Below are positions 37,235 to 46,794 of a DNA stretch of 64,000 nucleotides, piece by piece. The stretch lies in NCBI RefSeq assembly GCF_017377735.1, contig NZ_JAFVMH010000006.1, forward strand, positions 124,001 through 188,000. The letters run 5' to 3'. The DNA comes from Acetobacter garciniae (GTDB lineage Bacteria > Pseudomonadota > Alphaproteobacteria > Acetobacterales > Acetobacteraceae). How positions within the stretch are numbered: position 1 is the first letter of the stretch; each line of letters starts with the position of its first letter. Both the position numbers and the translations under genes were made by a program. The notes below the pieces were generated by a model. It searched no databases, was not told where the DNA came from, and worked only from the letters and a program-made list of their open reading frames with translations.

Positions 37235-38683
37235 TCAGACCGCGCCGCGCACGACCGGGATTTCAAGATCCCGTATCTTCTTGCGCAGCGTGTTGCGGTT
37301 CAGCCCCAGCATGGCGGCCGCCTTGATCTGGTTGCCCTTGGTTTCCATCAGGGTCATTTGTATCAACGGACGTTCGACTTCCGCAACAATACGGGCATGC
37401 AGGTCCACCATGGGCATGCCTTCCCGCCCGGCAGCCAGGTAACGCGCGATATGGCGTGAAAGCGCGTCCACCAGCGGTTCGGCGGATGCGGATTTTTCCA
37501 CCGCGACCTCCCCCGCCCAGGGCTCGGCCAGTTCGGCATCGATCAGTTCGGGGGTGATCGTGTCCTGCGAATGCAGGGCGACAATACGCCGGATCAGGTT
37601 TTCCAGCTCGCGCACATTGCCCGGCCAGCGCCATGCCTGAAGGCGGGCCATGGCTTCCTCGTCCAGATGGCGCTGCCCGCCACCTTCATCACGGCACTGG
37701 TTGAGGAAATGCCGCGCCAGAAGGGGAATGTCCTCACGGCGTTCGCGCAGGGGCGGCAGGCGCAGGGGCACGACATTCAGGCGGTAATACAGATCCTCGC
37801 GGAACGTGCCCTGCTGGATCGACTGGCGCAGGTCGCGGTGGGTGGCGGCAATGATCCGCACATCGGCCCGCAGGGGCTGGGCACCGCCCACGGTCGTGAA
37901 CTCCCCTTCCTGCAACACACGCAGCAACCGGGTCTGGGCTTCCTGCGGCATGTCGCCGATTTCGTCCAGGAAGAGCGTGCCGCCGCTGGCCTGCTCGAAA
38001 CGGCCGGGCATGCGGCCCTGCGTGCCGCCGCGTTCGTAGCCGAACAGTTCGCTTTCGATCTGCTCACGCGGGATGGCGGCCATGTTCACGGCCACGAACG
38101 GCCCGCTGCGCCTGCGCCCGTATTCATGCAGGGCGCGCGCCACCAGTTCCTTGCCGGTGCCGCTTTCGCCCGTGATCATGACCGTCAGTTCCGAGGTGGT
38201 CAACCGTGCGATGGAGCGATAAATCGCCTGCATGACCACGGACTGCCCGATCAGCGGCAGGCGTTCTTCCACCTGGGTCGCGCCATTGGGCTGGGCGCGG
38301 TCGGTATCCTGCCGGGTTGCGGTCAGTGCCCGCGCCACCACGGCCTGGAGTTCCTTGAGGTCGAACGGCTTGGCCAGATATTCGAACGCCCCGCGCTGCG
38401 TGGCCTTGACGGCGGTGGTCAGGGTGGCTTGCGCGCTCATGACGATAATGCGCAGGTCCGGCCGCATCTGGTGGATGCGCGGGATCAGGTCCAGCCCGCT
38501 GCCATCGGGCATGACCACGTCGGTAATGACCAGGTCGCCCTCCCCCTCCTCCACCCATTGCCACAGGGTGGACGCATAGGGGGTGCTGAGCACCTGGTAG
38601 CCCGCGCGCCCCAGGGCCTGGCCCAGCACGGTGCGAATGGAACGGTCGTCATCGGCAACAAGAATGGTGGGGGGCGGGGTCAT
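37235..38683 (-). CDS. ntrC: Nitrogen response regulator NtrC (no GAFTGA motif)
   Basis: A 482-residue regulator with receiver Asp55 ('[14 protein letters not shown]'), AAA+ domain with Walker A '[14 protein letters not shown]' (172-185) and Walker B '[13 protein letters not shown]', and a Fis-type DNA-binding C terminus ('[20 protein letters not shown]'). In the L1 loop the usual 'GAFTGA' is replaced by '[11 protein letters not shown]' (217-227), so canonical sigma54 activation is doubtful. In Rhodobacter capsulatus a GAFTGA-less NtrC works with the housekeeping sigma factor, which is the nearest known precedent. ntrB lies 97 bases upstream. Confidence 0.94.
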   Translation of the reverse strand: MTPPPTILVADDDRSIRTVLGQALGRAGYQVLSTPYASTLWQWVEEGEGDLVITDVVMPDGSGLDLIPRIHQMRPDLRIIVMSAQATLTTAVKATQRGAFEYLAKPFDLKELQAVVARALTATRQDTDRAQPNGATQVEERLPLIGQSVVMQAIYRSIARLTTSELTVMITGESGTGKELVARALHEYGRRRSGPFVAVNMAAIPREQIESELFGYERGGTQGRMPGRFEQASGGTLFLDEIGDMPQEAQTRLLRVLQEGEFTTVGGAQPLRADVRIIAATHRDLRQSIQQGTFREDLYYRLNVVPLRLPPLRERREDIPLLARHFLNQCRDEGGGQRHLDEEAMARLQAWRWPGNVRELENLIRRIVALHSQDTITPELIDAELAEPWAGEVAVEKSASAEPLVDALSRHIARYLAAGREGMPMVDLHARIVAEVERPLIQMTLMETKGNQIKAAAMLGLNRNTLRKKIRDLEIPVVRGAV

Positions 38684-38780
38684 GGCTGCAAAACCAATTT
38701 GAAACGGGCCTCAGATAGGACGAAATGCCGGAAAATGCCCACCGGCCCGGAACGGGGGCAAGGCGGGCCCGGTCGATCTT

Positions 38781-39905
38781 TCAGGCCGGTGGCATGGCAT
38801 GCATCATTCCCCCCGCGTCATCGGCTATGGGCAGGAACAGGCTTACTTCCGTGCGCCCGGGCCTGCTTTCGACATCGATGGTGCCGCCGTGATCGTCCAT
38901 GATCTTGCCCACCAGCGCAAGGCCCAGCCCCCGGCCATTGGCCTTGGTGGAAATAAAGGGCTCGAACAGGTGCGGGCGCACGCTGGGCGAAATACCGGGC
39001 CCGGTGTCGCGCACGGTCACGACCAGCGGCAGGTGCCGCCATTGCGTGGTGCCCGGTGCCGCCACCCGTATGCCCGGGCGGTAACTGGTAAGCAGCGTGA
39101 TCTGCCCTTCACGCCCTGATTCGCGCACGGCTTCGGCGGCGTTCTTGATCAGGTTGATCAGCACCTGCACCAGTCGGTCCCGGTCGCCCCAGACATGGGG
39201 GAGCGAGGGATCGTAGCGTTCCACAATCTGGATACCGCGCGCAAAGCCGTTCATGGCCAGCAGGCGCACATGCTCCAGAATCCTGTGGATGTTCAGCGCG
39301 CGGCAATGCATCTGCGCTTCGCCGAACATGCCCATGCGTTCGACCAGCGCATCGATCCGGTCCACTTCCTCGCAGATCAGGGTGGCCAGTTCCTTGTCGC
39401 TCTGGGTTACGGCCTGTTCCAGAAGCTGCGCCGCCCCCTTGATACCCGAGAGCGGATTGCGGATTTCATGCGCCAGCATGGTCGCCATGCCCGCGACACT
39501 GCGGGCGGCGGAGCGATAGCTCATCTGCTGGTCCAATGCCCGCGCGGCCATGGAGGCATGGAAGGTCAGCACCGTAATGCCAGGATGATCGGGCACATCG
39601 GCGGCCTGGAGCGTGACATTGGCATGATGAAAGCGCGGGGAATCGAACACCACGTCATGTTCGGTCACCCGGCCGCCGCGCTGGCGTATATGCTCCATAA
39701 GCAGAAAAAGCGGGTGGTCAGGCGGGGCAAGGCCGCGCAGCCCACCTTGCATGATCTGGTGGCGCGACATGGCGAAAAATTCTTCCGCCGCCACGTTGGC
39801 CGCCAGGACCTCGTCTTGCGGGCCTACCTCCAGGAACGGGACCGGCAGGCTGTCCAGCAGGCTGTCAGCCCCCGGCCCGCCCGGCCTGTGTCCGCGTTCC
39901 TTCAC
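38781..39905 (-). CDS. ntrB: Nitrogen sensor histidine kinase NtrB
   Basis: A 374-residue soluble kinase/phosphatase that controls NtrC phosphorylation under PII control. It has an N-terminal PAS domain ('[22 protein letters not shown]'-like opening), the HisKA box '[20 protein letters not shown]', and an HATPase with '[10 protein letters not shown]', '[10 protein letters not shown]' and '[13 protein letters not shown]'. The start codon is GTG, overlapping the dusB stop as GTGA, so translation is coupled to dusB, the classic nifR3-ntrBC arrangement. The PII gene glnB is at 61.9 kb. Confidence 0.94.
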   Translation of the reverse strand: MKERGHRPGGPGADSLLDSLPVPFLEVGPQDEVLAANVAAEEFFAMSRHQIMQGGLRGLAPPDHPLFLLMEHIRQRGGRVTEHDVVFDSPRFHHANVTLQAADVPDHPGITVLTFHASMAARALDQQMSYRSAARSVAGMATMLAHEIRNPLSGIKGAAQLLEQAVTQSDKELATLICEEVDRIDALVERMGMFGEAQMHCRALNIHRILEHVRLLAMNGFARGIQIVERYDPSLPHVWGDRDRLVQVLINLIKNAAEAVRESGREGQITLLTSYRPGIRVAAPGTTQWRHLPLVVTVRDTGPGISPSVRPHLFEPFISTKANGRGLGLALVGKIMDDHGGTIDVESRPGRTEVSLFLPIADDAGGMMHAMPPA

Positions 39906-40981
39906 GCCGCGCAGGCACGGGCCTGCTGCCCCCCTTCATGGCGGGAAGTGCGGCTGTCGCGCACGGCTCCGGCTTCGATCTGGCGGTCGTAGAACGCGGT
40001 GATGCTCGCCACCGCTTCCTCCGCCGTGTCGATCCGGTTGAAAGCCGCGCGGAACTGCGCGGAAGCCGGCAGCCCGGCCGAATACCAGGACACATGCTTG
40101 CGCGCGAGCCGCAGGCCGGGCCGGTCCCCGAAATGCGCGAGCATCATGGCGTAATGTTCCAAAACGATGGCTTTTTCCGCCACCAGCGTGGGATCTGCCA
40201 CGTCCGCACCGTGGCACAGCGCCTGCGCCACCTGGGCCAGGAACCACGGCCTGCCGTAACACCCCCGCCCGATCATGACACCGTCCGCCCCGGACTGGGC
40301 CAGGGCCTTGCGGGCGTCATCCACGCTCAGGATATCGCCATTGACGATAACGGGCAGGCTGACCGCGTCCTTGACCTGGCGCACGAAAGCCCAGTCGGCA
40401 ACACCGTTGTAGAACTGCTGGCGCGTACGCCCGTGCACCGTGATCATGCGAATGCCCACATCCTGTGCAATGCGGGCCAGCGCGGGTGCGTTCAGGTGCT
40501 GGTGGTCCCAGCCCATGCGCATTTTCAGGGTTACGGGAACGGCCACGGCCTTGACCACATGGTCCAGAAGGCGGGCGGCGGCGGCTTCGTCGCGCATCAG
40601 GGCGGAACCCGCCTGCTGGCCCACCGCCACTTTCTTGACCGGACAGCCGAAGTTGATGTCGATCAGGTCCGCCCCGCGCCCCACGGCAATGCGCGCGGCC
40701 TCGGCCATGGCTTCGGGGTCGCAGCCAGCAAGCTGCACCGCATTGGGGCCCTGCGCATCCGCACTTTCGGCCATGCGCAGGGTGGTGTCGTTCTCACGCA
40801 CCAGCGCCCAGGAGGCGATCATTTCGGATACGACAAGCCCCGCCCCCAGCCTGCGCGCAAGCTTGCGGAACGGCAGGTCCGTCACCCCTGACATGGGTGC
40901 GAGAATAACGGGCGTTTCAAGACGGACGCCGCCCAGATCGATCGGACGCAGCAGGGGTTGCGTTTGCACGGTCACTTCCAT
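39902..40981 (-). CDS. dusB: tRNA-dihydrouridine synthase DusB (NifR3)
   Basis: A 359-residue FMN enzyme that reduces uridines in tRNA D-loops. The TIM-barrel motifs are '[17 protein letters not shown]', '[22 protein letters not shown]' with the catalytic Cys, '[13 protein letters not shown]', '[13 protein letters not shown]' and '[10 protein letters not shown]'. The start at 40981 ('[14 protein letters not shown]') is preferred to a longer frame because the family N terminus begins there. It is the first gene of the dusB-ntrB-ntrC-ntrY-ntrX-hfq-hflX run. Confidence 0.95.
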   Translation of the reverse strand: MEVTVQTQPLLRPIDLGGVRLETPVILAPMSGVTDLPFRKLARRLGAGLVVSEMIASWALVRENDTTLRMAESADAQGPNAVQLAGCDPEAMAEAARIAVGRGADLIDINFGCPVKKVAVGQQAGSALMRDEAAAARLLDHVVKAVAVPVTLKMRMGWDHQHLNAPALARIAQDVGIRMITVHGRTRQQFYNGVADWAFVRQVKDAVSLPVIVNGDILSVDDARKALAQSGADGVMIGRGCYGRPWFLAQVAQALCHGADVADPTLVAEKAIVLEHYAMMLAHFGDRPGLRLARKHVSWYSAGLPASAQFRAAFNRIDTAEEAVASITAFYDRQIEAGAVRDSRTSRHEGGQQARACAA

Positions 40982-41071
40982 TTGCCTAGAGATTAGGCAG
41001 AGATACCGGGCCAACGCGCCCCGTGCAATATTTTAATACCGGACCGGCCTGCGCCCGGTTTGCCCCTTCGT

Positions 41072-42226
41072 TCAGGGCACCAGCACGCTTACCGTGGCGG
41101 TACAGGCAATGCCTTCCTCACGCCCGGTAAAGCCCAGCCGTTCGGAAGTCGTGGCCTTGACCGAAATCCGGTCGATATCGACTTCCAGCAGATCGGCAAG
41201 GCGCTGGCGCATGGCCTGGGCGTGCGGGCCGATTTTCGGGCGTTCGCAGATCAGGGTCAGGTCGGCGTTGATCAGCATGCCGCCGCGTTCGCGAATGCGC
41301 TGGCCCGCATGCACAAGAAAGCGCGCGCTGTCGGCGTCTTTCCATTCGTTCTGGCTGGGGGGGAAATGCCGCCCGATATCGCCTTCGGCCAGCGCGCCGT
41401 AAATGGCGTCGCACAAGGCGTGAATGCCCACATCGGCATCGGAATGACCGGCAAGCCCGAGCGTATGGGGCACGGTAATGCCGCACAGGATCAGGGGGCG
41501 GCCTTCCTCGAAAGCATGAACATCGTAGCCCAGCCCCACACGCGGCAGAAGCGTGGGGCCGATCAGCCGTTCCAGACGCACCAGATCACCCTCATAAGTC
41601 AGTTTGATATTGTCTTCATCACCCGCCACCAGCGCGACGCTGAAACCCGCGTCCTCCAGCAGCTTGGCGTCATCGGTCGCACTGGTCGATGCCGCGGCGC
41701 GGTGCAGGTCCACGAACAGGCCGAAGCGGAAACCCTGGGGCGTCTGGGCACGATACAGATGTTCGCGCGGGACCGTGCCCTCGATCACGCCGTGTTCGCC
41801 CTTCTTGAGCGTATCGGCAACCGGCACGGCGGGAATGGCGCCGGGGTGTTCGCCCAAGGCCTGCACCACATTGCCCACCAGTTCCGCCGTAACGTAGGGA
41901 CGGGCGCCGTCATGCACGAGCACCAGATCGGGCTTTTCGCCTTCGGGCAGCAGGTCCAGCGCTTCCAGCCCGGCGCGCACGCTGGCCTGGCGGGTGTCAC
42001 CCCCGGCCACGGGCGGCAGCACCGCCAGCCCATCCAGCGCCTGGGCCAGGGATGCGGGATCCCCCACCGGCTGGATACAGGTGACATGCGGCAAAAGGGC
42101 CTGTGCTGCATGACGAATGACAGGCTGGCCCGCCAGCAGAACGTACTGCTTGGGGGTGGCGCACCCTGTGGTGGCGGCGTAGCGACTGCCCGTTCCGGCA
42201 GCCAGAAGAATGGCGGCAACTCGCAT
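41072..42226 (-). CDS. ispDF: Bifunctional IspD/IspF of the MEP isoprenoid pathway
   Basis: A 384-residue fusion. Residues 1-about 225 are IspD (CTP-dependent cytidylyl transfer to methylerythritol phosphate): '[14 protein letters not shown]', 'PKQYVLL', 'VHDGARPYV' and '[10 protein letters not shown]'. Residues about 228-384 are IspF (cyclodiphosphate synthase): '[17 protein letters not shown]' with the D-x-H metal site, '[19 protein letters not shown]' and '[18 protein letters not shown]'. IspD-IspF fusions are common in alphaproteobacteria. Start at 42226 is set by the '[11 protein letters not shown]' opening. Products feed ubiquinone and, in acetic acid bacteria, hopanoids. Confidence 0.95.
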   Translation of the reverse strand: MRVAAILLAAGTGSRYAATTGCATPKQYVLLAGQPVIRHAAQALLPHVTCIQPVGDPASLAQALDGLAVLPPVAGGDTRQASVRAGLEALDLLPEGEKPDLVLVHDGARPYVTAELVGNVVQALGEHPGAIPAVPVADTLKKGEHGVIEGTVPREHLYRAQTPQGFRFGLFVDLHRAAASTSATDDAKLLEDAGFSVALVAGDEDNIKLTYEGDLVRLERLIGPTLLPRVGLGYDVHAFEEGRPLILCGITVPHTLGLAGHSDADVGIHALCDAIYGALAEGDIGRHFPPSQNEWKDADSARFLVHAGQRIRERGGMLINADLTLICERPKIGPHAQAMRQRLADLLEVDIDRISVKATTSERLGFTGREEGIACTATVSVLVP

Positions 42227-42371
42227 GCACGAAGCAATGCGGCGATGCCACCAACGCGTCAAGAGCCAAACTGCGCGACCCTGCCCCAAATGCCCCGCCC
42301 GTTACGCGAGCCCTGCCCCGCCCGGCCTCGGGCCCGCGCGCTGTCCAGCCCCCCCTGCCTAGCGCCGCAGA

Positions 42372-43523
42372 TCAGCCGGGATCGACGAAAAATGCGGGCA
42401 GGTCACATGTTCCGGCGGCAAGCTGCGTATCGATCAGATCGCACGCGGCCAGCGCTTCCTTGATGGTGACATCCATGTCCAGGTAGCGATACGTGCCCAG
42501 CCGCCCAAGGAAGGAGACGGCTTTTTCTTCCCGCGCCAGGGCGATATAGCTGTCGAGCATGCGTTTTTCATGCACGAGGCGGATGGGGTAATAAGGCACG
42601 TCCCCTTCCCCCGCCAGGCGGCTGTATTCGCGGAAACAGACGGTCTTGGAAAACTGGTCCTGCTCCCACGGGGCAAAATGCTTGTGCTCGGAAATACGGG
42701 TATAGGGCACCTGCTCGTCGCAGTAATTGATGACGGCCGTTCCCTGATGGTCCCCGTCATCTACAAAGCGTTCGAAATCCAGCGTGCGATAGCCCAACCG
42801 CCCCAGCCTGAAGCCGAAATAACGGTCGATGGGGCCGGTGTAGAACACATGCTCGAACGTGTCGGTCAGGCTTTCGAAGGAACAGCCCAGCCGCACCTCG
42901 ACCCCGTCCACCGCCAGAATGTTCTCGACAATCGCCGTATAGCCGTTTTCGGGCATGCCCTGGTACGGATGGTTGAAATAGTTGTCGTCATAATTGAAGC
43001 GCAGCGGCAGGCGCTTGAGAATGGAGGCGGGCAGTTCGGTCGGCTCCAGCCCCCACTGCTTGCGCGTATAACCGTAGAAGAACGCCCGGTACAGTTCCGG
43101 GCCGATCATGCTCAGCGCCTGCTCCTCGAACGATTGCGGGTCGGTAATGGAGCGGTCGGCCTTGGCCTGAATGAAGGCCAGCGCATCCTTGGGCCCCAGC
43201 GTGGTGCCGAAGAACTGGTTGATGGTCAGCAGGTTGACCGGCAGCGTATAGACCCGGCCGCCCGATATGGCCTTGACCCGGTTGATATAGGGGCGAAAAG
43301 TTCCAAAACGCTGCACGTAAGCCCAGGTGCGTTCATCGGCGGTGTGGAAGATATGCGGCCCGTAGCGGTGCACCATGACGCCGGTCTGCGCGTCGCGTTC
43401 GGTATGGCAGTTGCCGCCCAGATGGGGCCGTTCATCCACAACCACGACCTTATGCCCGCGCTCGGCCAGATGGCGGGCAATGACAGCCCCGCTGAAACCA
43501 GCCCCGACGACACAAAACACCAT
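42372..43523 (-). CDS. glf: UDP-galactopyranose mutase
   Basis: A 383-residue FAD enzyme that converts UDP-galactopyranose to UDP-galactofuranose, a precursor of Galf in surface glycans. The FAD-binding N terminus is 'FCVVGAGFSGAVIARHLAERG', with 'ERPHLGGNCHT', 'YGPHIFHTADERTWAYV' and 'FFYGYTRKQWGLEP' typical of bacterial Glf. The C-terminal FAD contact is 'FLGRLGTYRYLDMDVTI'. Start at 43523 ('MVFCVVGAGF') is chosen over a longer frame with no family similarity. It is transcribed alone; no Galf transferase is adjacent. Confidence 0.94.
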   Translation of the reverse strand: MVFCVVGAGFSGAVIARHLAERGHKVVVVDERPHLGGNCHTERDAQTGVMVHRYGPHIFHTADERTWAYVQRFGTFRPYINRVKAISGGRVYTLPVNLLTINQFFGTTLGPKDALAFIQAKADRSITDPQSFEEQALSMIGPELYRAFFYGYTRKQWGLEPTELPASILKRLPLRFNYDDNYFNHPYQGMPENGYTAIVENILAVDGVEVRLGCSFESLTDTFEHVFYTGPIDRYFGFRLGRLGYRTLDFERFVDDGDHQGTAVINYCDEQVPYTRISEHKHFAPWEQDQFSKTVCFREYSRLAGEGDVPYYPIRLVHEKRMLDSYIALAREEKAVSFLGRLGTYRYLDMDVTIKEALAACDLIDTQLAAGTCDLPAFFVDPG

Positions 43524-43720
43524 ACGAATCCCCCACCTTGTCTGTTCGTGTGTTTTCCTGGCCCGATAGTGCGGGCGTTCGCGCGGGCTGACCACCCGCC
43601 CCATGCCAACGTACGCCTGCCAGGGTTCCCCTGACAGCGTGCAAAATACAACAGGGCCGCACCCTGCCTGCGCCGCAATAAGCGGGGGCGGGATACGGCC
43701 CGAATAAGCTGTACGGGAAT

Positions 43721-43797
43721 TGGCGCGCCCTGCTGGATTCGAACCAGCGACCCACAGCTTAGAAGGCTGTTGCTCTATCCAACTGAGCTAAGGGCGC
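43721..43797 (-). tRNA. tRNA-Arg(UCU)
   Basis: Read on the minus strand, the 7-bp acceptor stem GCGCCCT/AGGGCGC, D arm, anticodon loop CTTCTAA (anticodon TCT), and T arm with TTCGAAT all form. The 3' CCA is encoded. Confidence 0.95.
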
Positions 43798-43834
43798 AGC
43801 CGCGTTTCTCGAATAATCGGGAAATGGCGGAAAA

Positions 43835-44140
43835 TCAATGCGTCCAGTTCTGGATACGATCCGAACGGAAATTGTCCGCGTAAACCTTGGGGCGGCGAAT
43901 GCGCGGGTTCGGGGCTTCGACCTCGCAGGGGATATTCTCGCGCGCGGCGTAGTCCAGGGCGGCCTCGCATGTGTCGAAGAACAGCCTGATCTGCGATTGC
44001 GGATCGGCGCTGCCGGTCCAGCCCATGAGCGCGTCCTGCCGACGCGGGGCAGATTGTCCGTAGTCCAAAATCCATTCCCGCGTTCCCGCAAGACCGGACT
44101 GACCTGCTGGCTTGGATTGTCTATAGATACGCGCGGCCAT
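43835..44140 (-). CDS. NADH dehydrogenase accessory subunit, NDUFS4 type
   Basis: A 101-residue protein of the 'ETC complex I subunit conserved region' family, the bacterial counterpart of mitochondrial NDUFS4, found in alphaproteobacterial Complex I. Clear motifs are 'ARIYRQSKPAGQSGLAGTREW', 'DALMGWTGSADPQSQIRLFF' and the C-terminal 'RPKVYADNFRSDRIQNWTH'. The start at 44140 ('MAARIYRQSKP') is fixed by homology; the longer frame runs through tRNA-Pro. It is wedged between tRNA-Arg and tRNA-Pro on the same strand, away from any nuo operon in this window. Confidence 0.9.
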   Translation of the reverse strand: MAARIYRQSKPAGQSGLAGTREWILDYGQSAPRRQDALMGWTGSADPQSQIRLFFDTCEAALDYAARENIPCEVEAPNPRIRRPKVYADNFRSDRIQNWTH

Positions 44141-44162
44141 GGTGTGCCTCCCGCTTTGTCTA

Positions 44163-44239
44163 TGGTCGGGGCGCCCGGACTCGAACCGGGGGCCTCGTGT
44201 ACCCAAAACACGCGCGCTACCAGGCTGCGCCACGCCCCG
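44163..44239 (-). tRNA. tRNA-Pro(UGG)
   Basis: Minus-strand cloverleaf with acceptor stem CGGGGCG/CGCCCCG, anticodon loop TTTGGGT (anticodon TGG), T arm with TTCGAGT and an encoded CCA. Confidence 0.95.
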
Positions 44240-44297
44240 AATGAGCCGGAACCTAGGCCCCTATTGCACCTGTGGCAAGGGCCGGTCGGGTAAAAAT

Positions 44298-44783
44298 TCA
44301 GCCAGCGGAGGGTTTTTGTCCCGCAACGAGTGGCGGCACGAAAAGGGGTGCCGTATCCCACGGGAACAGCACCCATGTCTCCTGCGGGACTTCGGTCACG
44401 AACAGGTCTGTCAGCGCGCGCCCTGCAGGCTTTGCATACAGGCAGGCAAAGCATGCATGGGGCAGGCGTTCGCGCACCAGACGGGCCGTCACACCGGAAT
44501 CCACCAGGTCATCGATGACCAGGAACCCATCCCCATTGCCTGCTGCTTCGGGCTGCTTGACGATACTGGGCTCGCCCTTGTCTTCCTCGTCATAGGTTAC
44601 GACGGATATGGTCTCGACCAGGCGGCACCCCAGTTCACGTGCGACAATGGCCGCAGGGATCATCCCGCCGCGCGTTACCGCCACAATCCCGCGCAGCGGC
44701 ATGCGCGGCACCAGCATGCTGGCAAGGCTGCGCGCGTCGCGGTGCAGTTGGTCCCATGTGACGGTGGCGTAGGTGACAGCCAT
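44298..44783 (-). CDS. gpt: Xanthine/guanine phosphoribosyltransferase
   Basis: A 161-residue type I phosphoribosyltransferase that salvages xanthine and guanine with PRPP. The PRPP-binding motif is 'GFLVIDDLVDSGVTA', and the N-terminal half shows 'AVTRGGMIPAAIVARELGCR'. Length and the C-terminal 'WVLFPWDTAP' agree with Gpt rather than hypoxanthine phosphoribosyltransferase. It is a soluble or peripherally membrane-bound enzyme. It lies upstream of tRNA-Pro in the same direction and 131 bases after ugd. Confidence 0.92.
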   Translation of the reverse strand: MAVTYATVTWDQLHRDARSLASMLVPRMPLRGIVAVTRGGMIPAAIVARELGCRLVETISVVTYDEEDKGEPSIVKQPEAAGNGDGFLVIDDLVDSGVTARLVRERLPHACFACLYAKPAGRALTDLFVTEVPQETWVLFPWDTAPLFVPPLVAGQKPSAG

Positions 44784-44914
44784 ATTTCGTGCCCTTTGTT
44801 CGTAAACACCCGCAGGCCATGCCAGGGGCCTGCTTACAGGCTATGCCGCATGGACGTGCATGGGCAACCCAGTGCGCCCGCAGCGACCGGGGCCGTCCGC
44901 GCAGGCCTGTCGTC

Positions 44915-46240
44915 CTAGGGCCGGCCCACGGACTGGTAGAGAAAGCCCGCGGCCCGCATGGCAGCCGGGTCAAAAATATTGCGCAGGTCGACAATGGCTT
45001 TCGTGCGCATCCGCTGTGCCAGAACCTCGGGCGAAAGGGCGCGAAAAATGTTCCATTCCGTCAGGACAACCAGCACATCCGCGTCCTGCGCTGCCTCCAT
45101 GGCGTCTGCACAATATATCACGTCGGGGGGCAGAAGCGCCCGGGCGGCGTCCATGCCCACCGGGTCATAGGCGCGCAGGGTGGCTCCTGCCTCGGCCAGG
45201 CGATGCAGGATGGGGATGGAGGCGGATTCCCGCATGTCATCGGTTTCGGGCTTGAAGGTCAGGCCCAGCACGGCAATGGTCCGGCCAACGACCGAGCCAC
45301 CACAGGCCGCGATAATGCGCCCGGCCATGGCGGCCTTGCGGGCTTCGTTCACCTGCACCGTGGTTTCCACCAGGCGGCACCCGCTCTGGTTTTCCTGCGC
45401 GATACGCGACAGGGCAAGCGTATCCTTGGGGAAGCACGACCCCCCATAGCCCGGTCCGGGGCTGAGAAAACGGCGACCGATACGCGCGTCCAGCCCCATG
45501 CCACGGGCCAGGTCTTCCACATCCGCGCCCAGTTTCTCGCACAGATCGGCCATTTCGTTGATGAAGGAAATCTTCATCGCCAGGAAGGAATTGGCCGCGT
45601 ATTTGGTCAGTTCCGCCGTTTCCAGCCCGGTAAACACCAGGGGAGCCGCCGCCTGCACCAGTGGCCGGTAAACCTGCCGCATGACATTTTCAGCCCGCCC
45701 CGCCCGTTCAGGCTGCGTCTGGTCCAGACCGATGATCACGCGGTCGGGGCGCATGAAATCGTCAATGGCGCTGCCTTCGCGCAGGAATTCGGGGTTGGAC
45801 GCCACGTCGAAATCCAGGTCCGGGCGCACGTTGCGAATAATCTGGGCAATCCGGCGGCTGCTGCCCACCGGCACGGTCGATTTGGTGACAATCACCGCAT
45901 AACCGGTCAGGGCCTGGGCAATCTGGCGGGCCGCGGCATGCACATATTGCAGGTCGGCAGCCCCATCGCCATTGCGCGGCGGCGTGCCCACTGCAATGAA
46001 AACCGCCTGCGCCCCGGTCACGGCGGTGGCGATATCATCGCCAAATACAAGCCGCCCGGCCTGGGTATTGGAGATGACAAGCGCGTCCAGCCCTGGTTCA
46101 TAAATGGGAATGCGCCCTTCGCGCAATGCGGCCAGCCGCTGCGGATTGGTTTCCACCACAGAGACATGCATGCCGAATTCGGCAAAACACGCCGCAGAAA
46201 CCAGCCCGACATATCCGCCACCAATCATGGCTATGCGCAC
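44915..46240 (-). CDS. ugd: UDP-glucose 6-dehydrogenase
   Basis: A 441-residue NAD-dependent enzyme that oxidises UDP-glucose to UDP-glucuronate for surface polysaccharides. Motifs: 'RIAMIGGGYVGLVSAACFAE', 'PIYEPGLD', 'AVGTPPRNGDGAADL', 'SNPEFLREGSAI', and 'GYGGSCFPKDTLAL' with the catalytic Cys. The GTG at 46240 ('VRIAMIGGGYVGL') is preceded at 7 bases by GGGAGAAA and matches the family N terminus; an ATG at 46255 is the alternative. The product could feed acetan-like exopolysaccharides in acetic acid bacteria (inference). Confidence 0.94.
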   Translation of the reverse strand: MRIAMIGGGYVGLVSAACFAEFGMHVSVVETNPQRLAALREGRIPIYEPGLDALVISNTQAGRLVFGDDIATAVTGAQAVFIAVGTPPRNGDGAADLQYVHAAARQIAQALTGYAVIVTKSTVPVGSSRRIAQIIRNVRPDLDFDVASNPEFLREGSAIDDFMRPDRVIIGLDQTQPERAGRAENVMRQVYRPLVQAAAPLVFTGLETAELTKYAANSFLAMKISFINEMADLCEKLGADVEDLARGMGLDARIGRRFLSPGPGYGGSCFPKDTLALSRIAQENQSGCRLVETTVQVNEARKAAMAGRIIAACGGSVVGRTIAVLGLTFKPETDDMRESASIPILHRLAEAGATLRAYDPVGMDAARALLPPDVIYCADAMEAAQDADVLVVLTEWNIFRALSPEVLAQRMRTKAIVDLRNIFDPAAMRAAGFLYQSVGRP

Positions 46241-46556
46241 GAGATTTTCTCCCATTCCGATACCCGTACCACGTCGTGCCAACCAGAAAGCCCGACCCCG
46301 GCAGACATGCCCGCAATGCCCGCCGGGCGCAATGCGTCAGAGCTATTTCCCACACCATAAAATGGCTCGCCCAAGCAGCCCCCAGGCAAGCACCTGGCAG
46401 CAACCCCGCACGAACGCCCCACACACAGCCCCGCCCAAAGGGCAATGGCGAGCCTCCGCGTCCTCACCGCGAACACAGACCAAACTTCGCAAATTTATAT
46501 TCCCCGGCTTCAACCCTGCCCCATACGGGGCGTTATAACTGCAGGAGGACCAAGCC
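46241..46556. other. Divergent intergenic region ugd / small-protein gene
   Basis: This 316-base gap contains the upstream regions of ugd (minus) and of the 44-residue small-protein gene (plus). Just before the latter are a short GCCCC-ATAC-GGGGC hairpin (46517-46530) and an AGGAGG site (46543-46548). I see no RNA gene or repeat in the rest. Confidence 0.5.
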
Positions 46557-46691
46557 ATGACCAAACCGAAAAAAGACCCCCCGCCATCCAAGGAAGAACG
46601 CGATCTGGACGAAGCCCTGGAAGAGAGCTTTCCCGCCAGTGACCCTCCGTCACACGAAGATCCGGACAAGAACATCGAAAAGAATACTAAA
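46557..46691 (+). CDS. Conserved small acidic protein with SFPASDPP motif
   Basis: A 44-residue protein too short for most gene callers, but well supported by a perfect AGGAGG site 8 bases before its ATG. It is highly charged (many Lys, Glu and Asp) and contains 'LDEALEESFPASDPPS', a motif shared by small proteins of many alphaproteobacteria, and ends 'DKNIEKEY'. It has no hydrophobic segment and is probably disordered and cytoplasmic. Function is unknown. It lies at the edge of an AT-richer stretch and is followed by a bidirectional terminator. Confidence 0.8.
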
Positions 46692-46741
46692 CCTTAAGAA
46701 AATAAACTCTAACAATGAAATATTTGACGGGAAATTTTACT

Positions 46742-46770
46742 AAAAACGAGTCTACACTTAACTCGTTTTT
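46742..46770. terminator. Bidirectional terminator
   Basis: A perfect 10-bp stem AAAAACGAGT/ACTCGTTTTT with a 9-base loop. The A and T tracts make it work on both strands, between the small-protein gene (plus) and the nuclease-helicase gene (minus). Confidence 0.82.
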
Positions 46771-46794
46771 ACGAGAAAATTAGCCCCTTACAAA

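Noticed and set aside
41072-42226. IspD-IspF fusion as a novelty
   Set aside because: The bifunctional enzyme is well known in alphaproteobacteria, so it is annotated but not reported as a finding.
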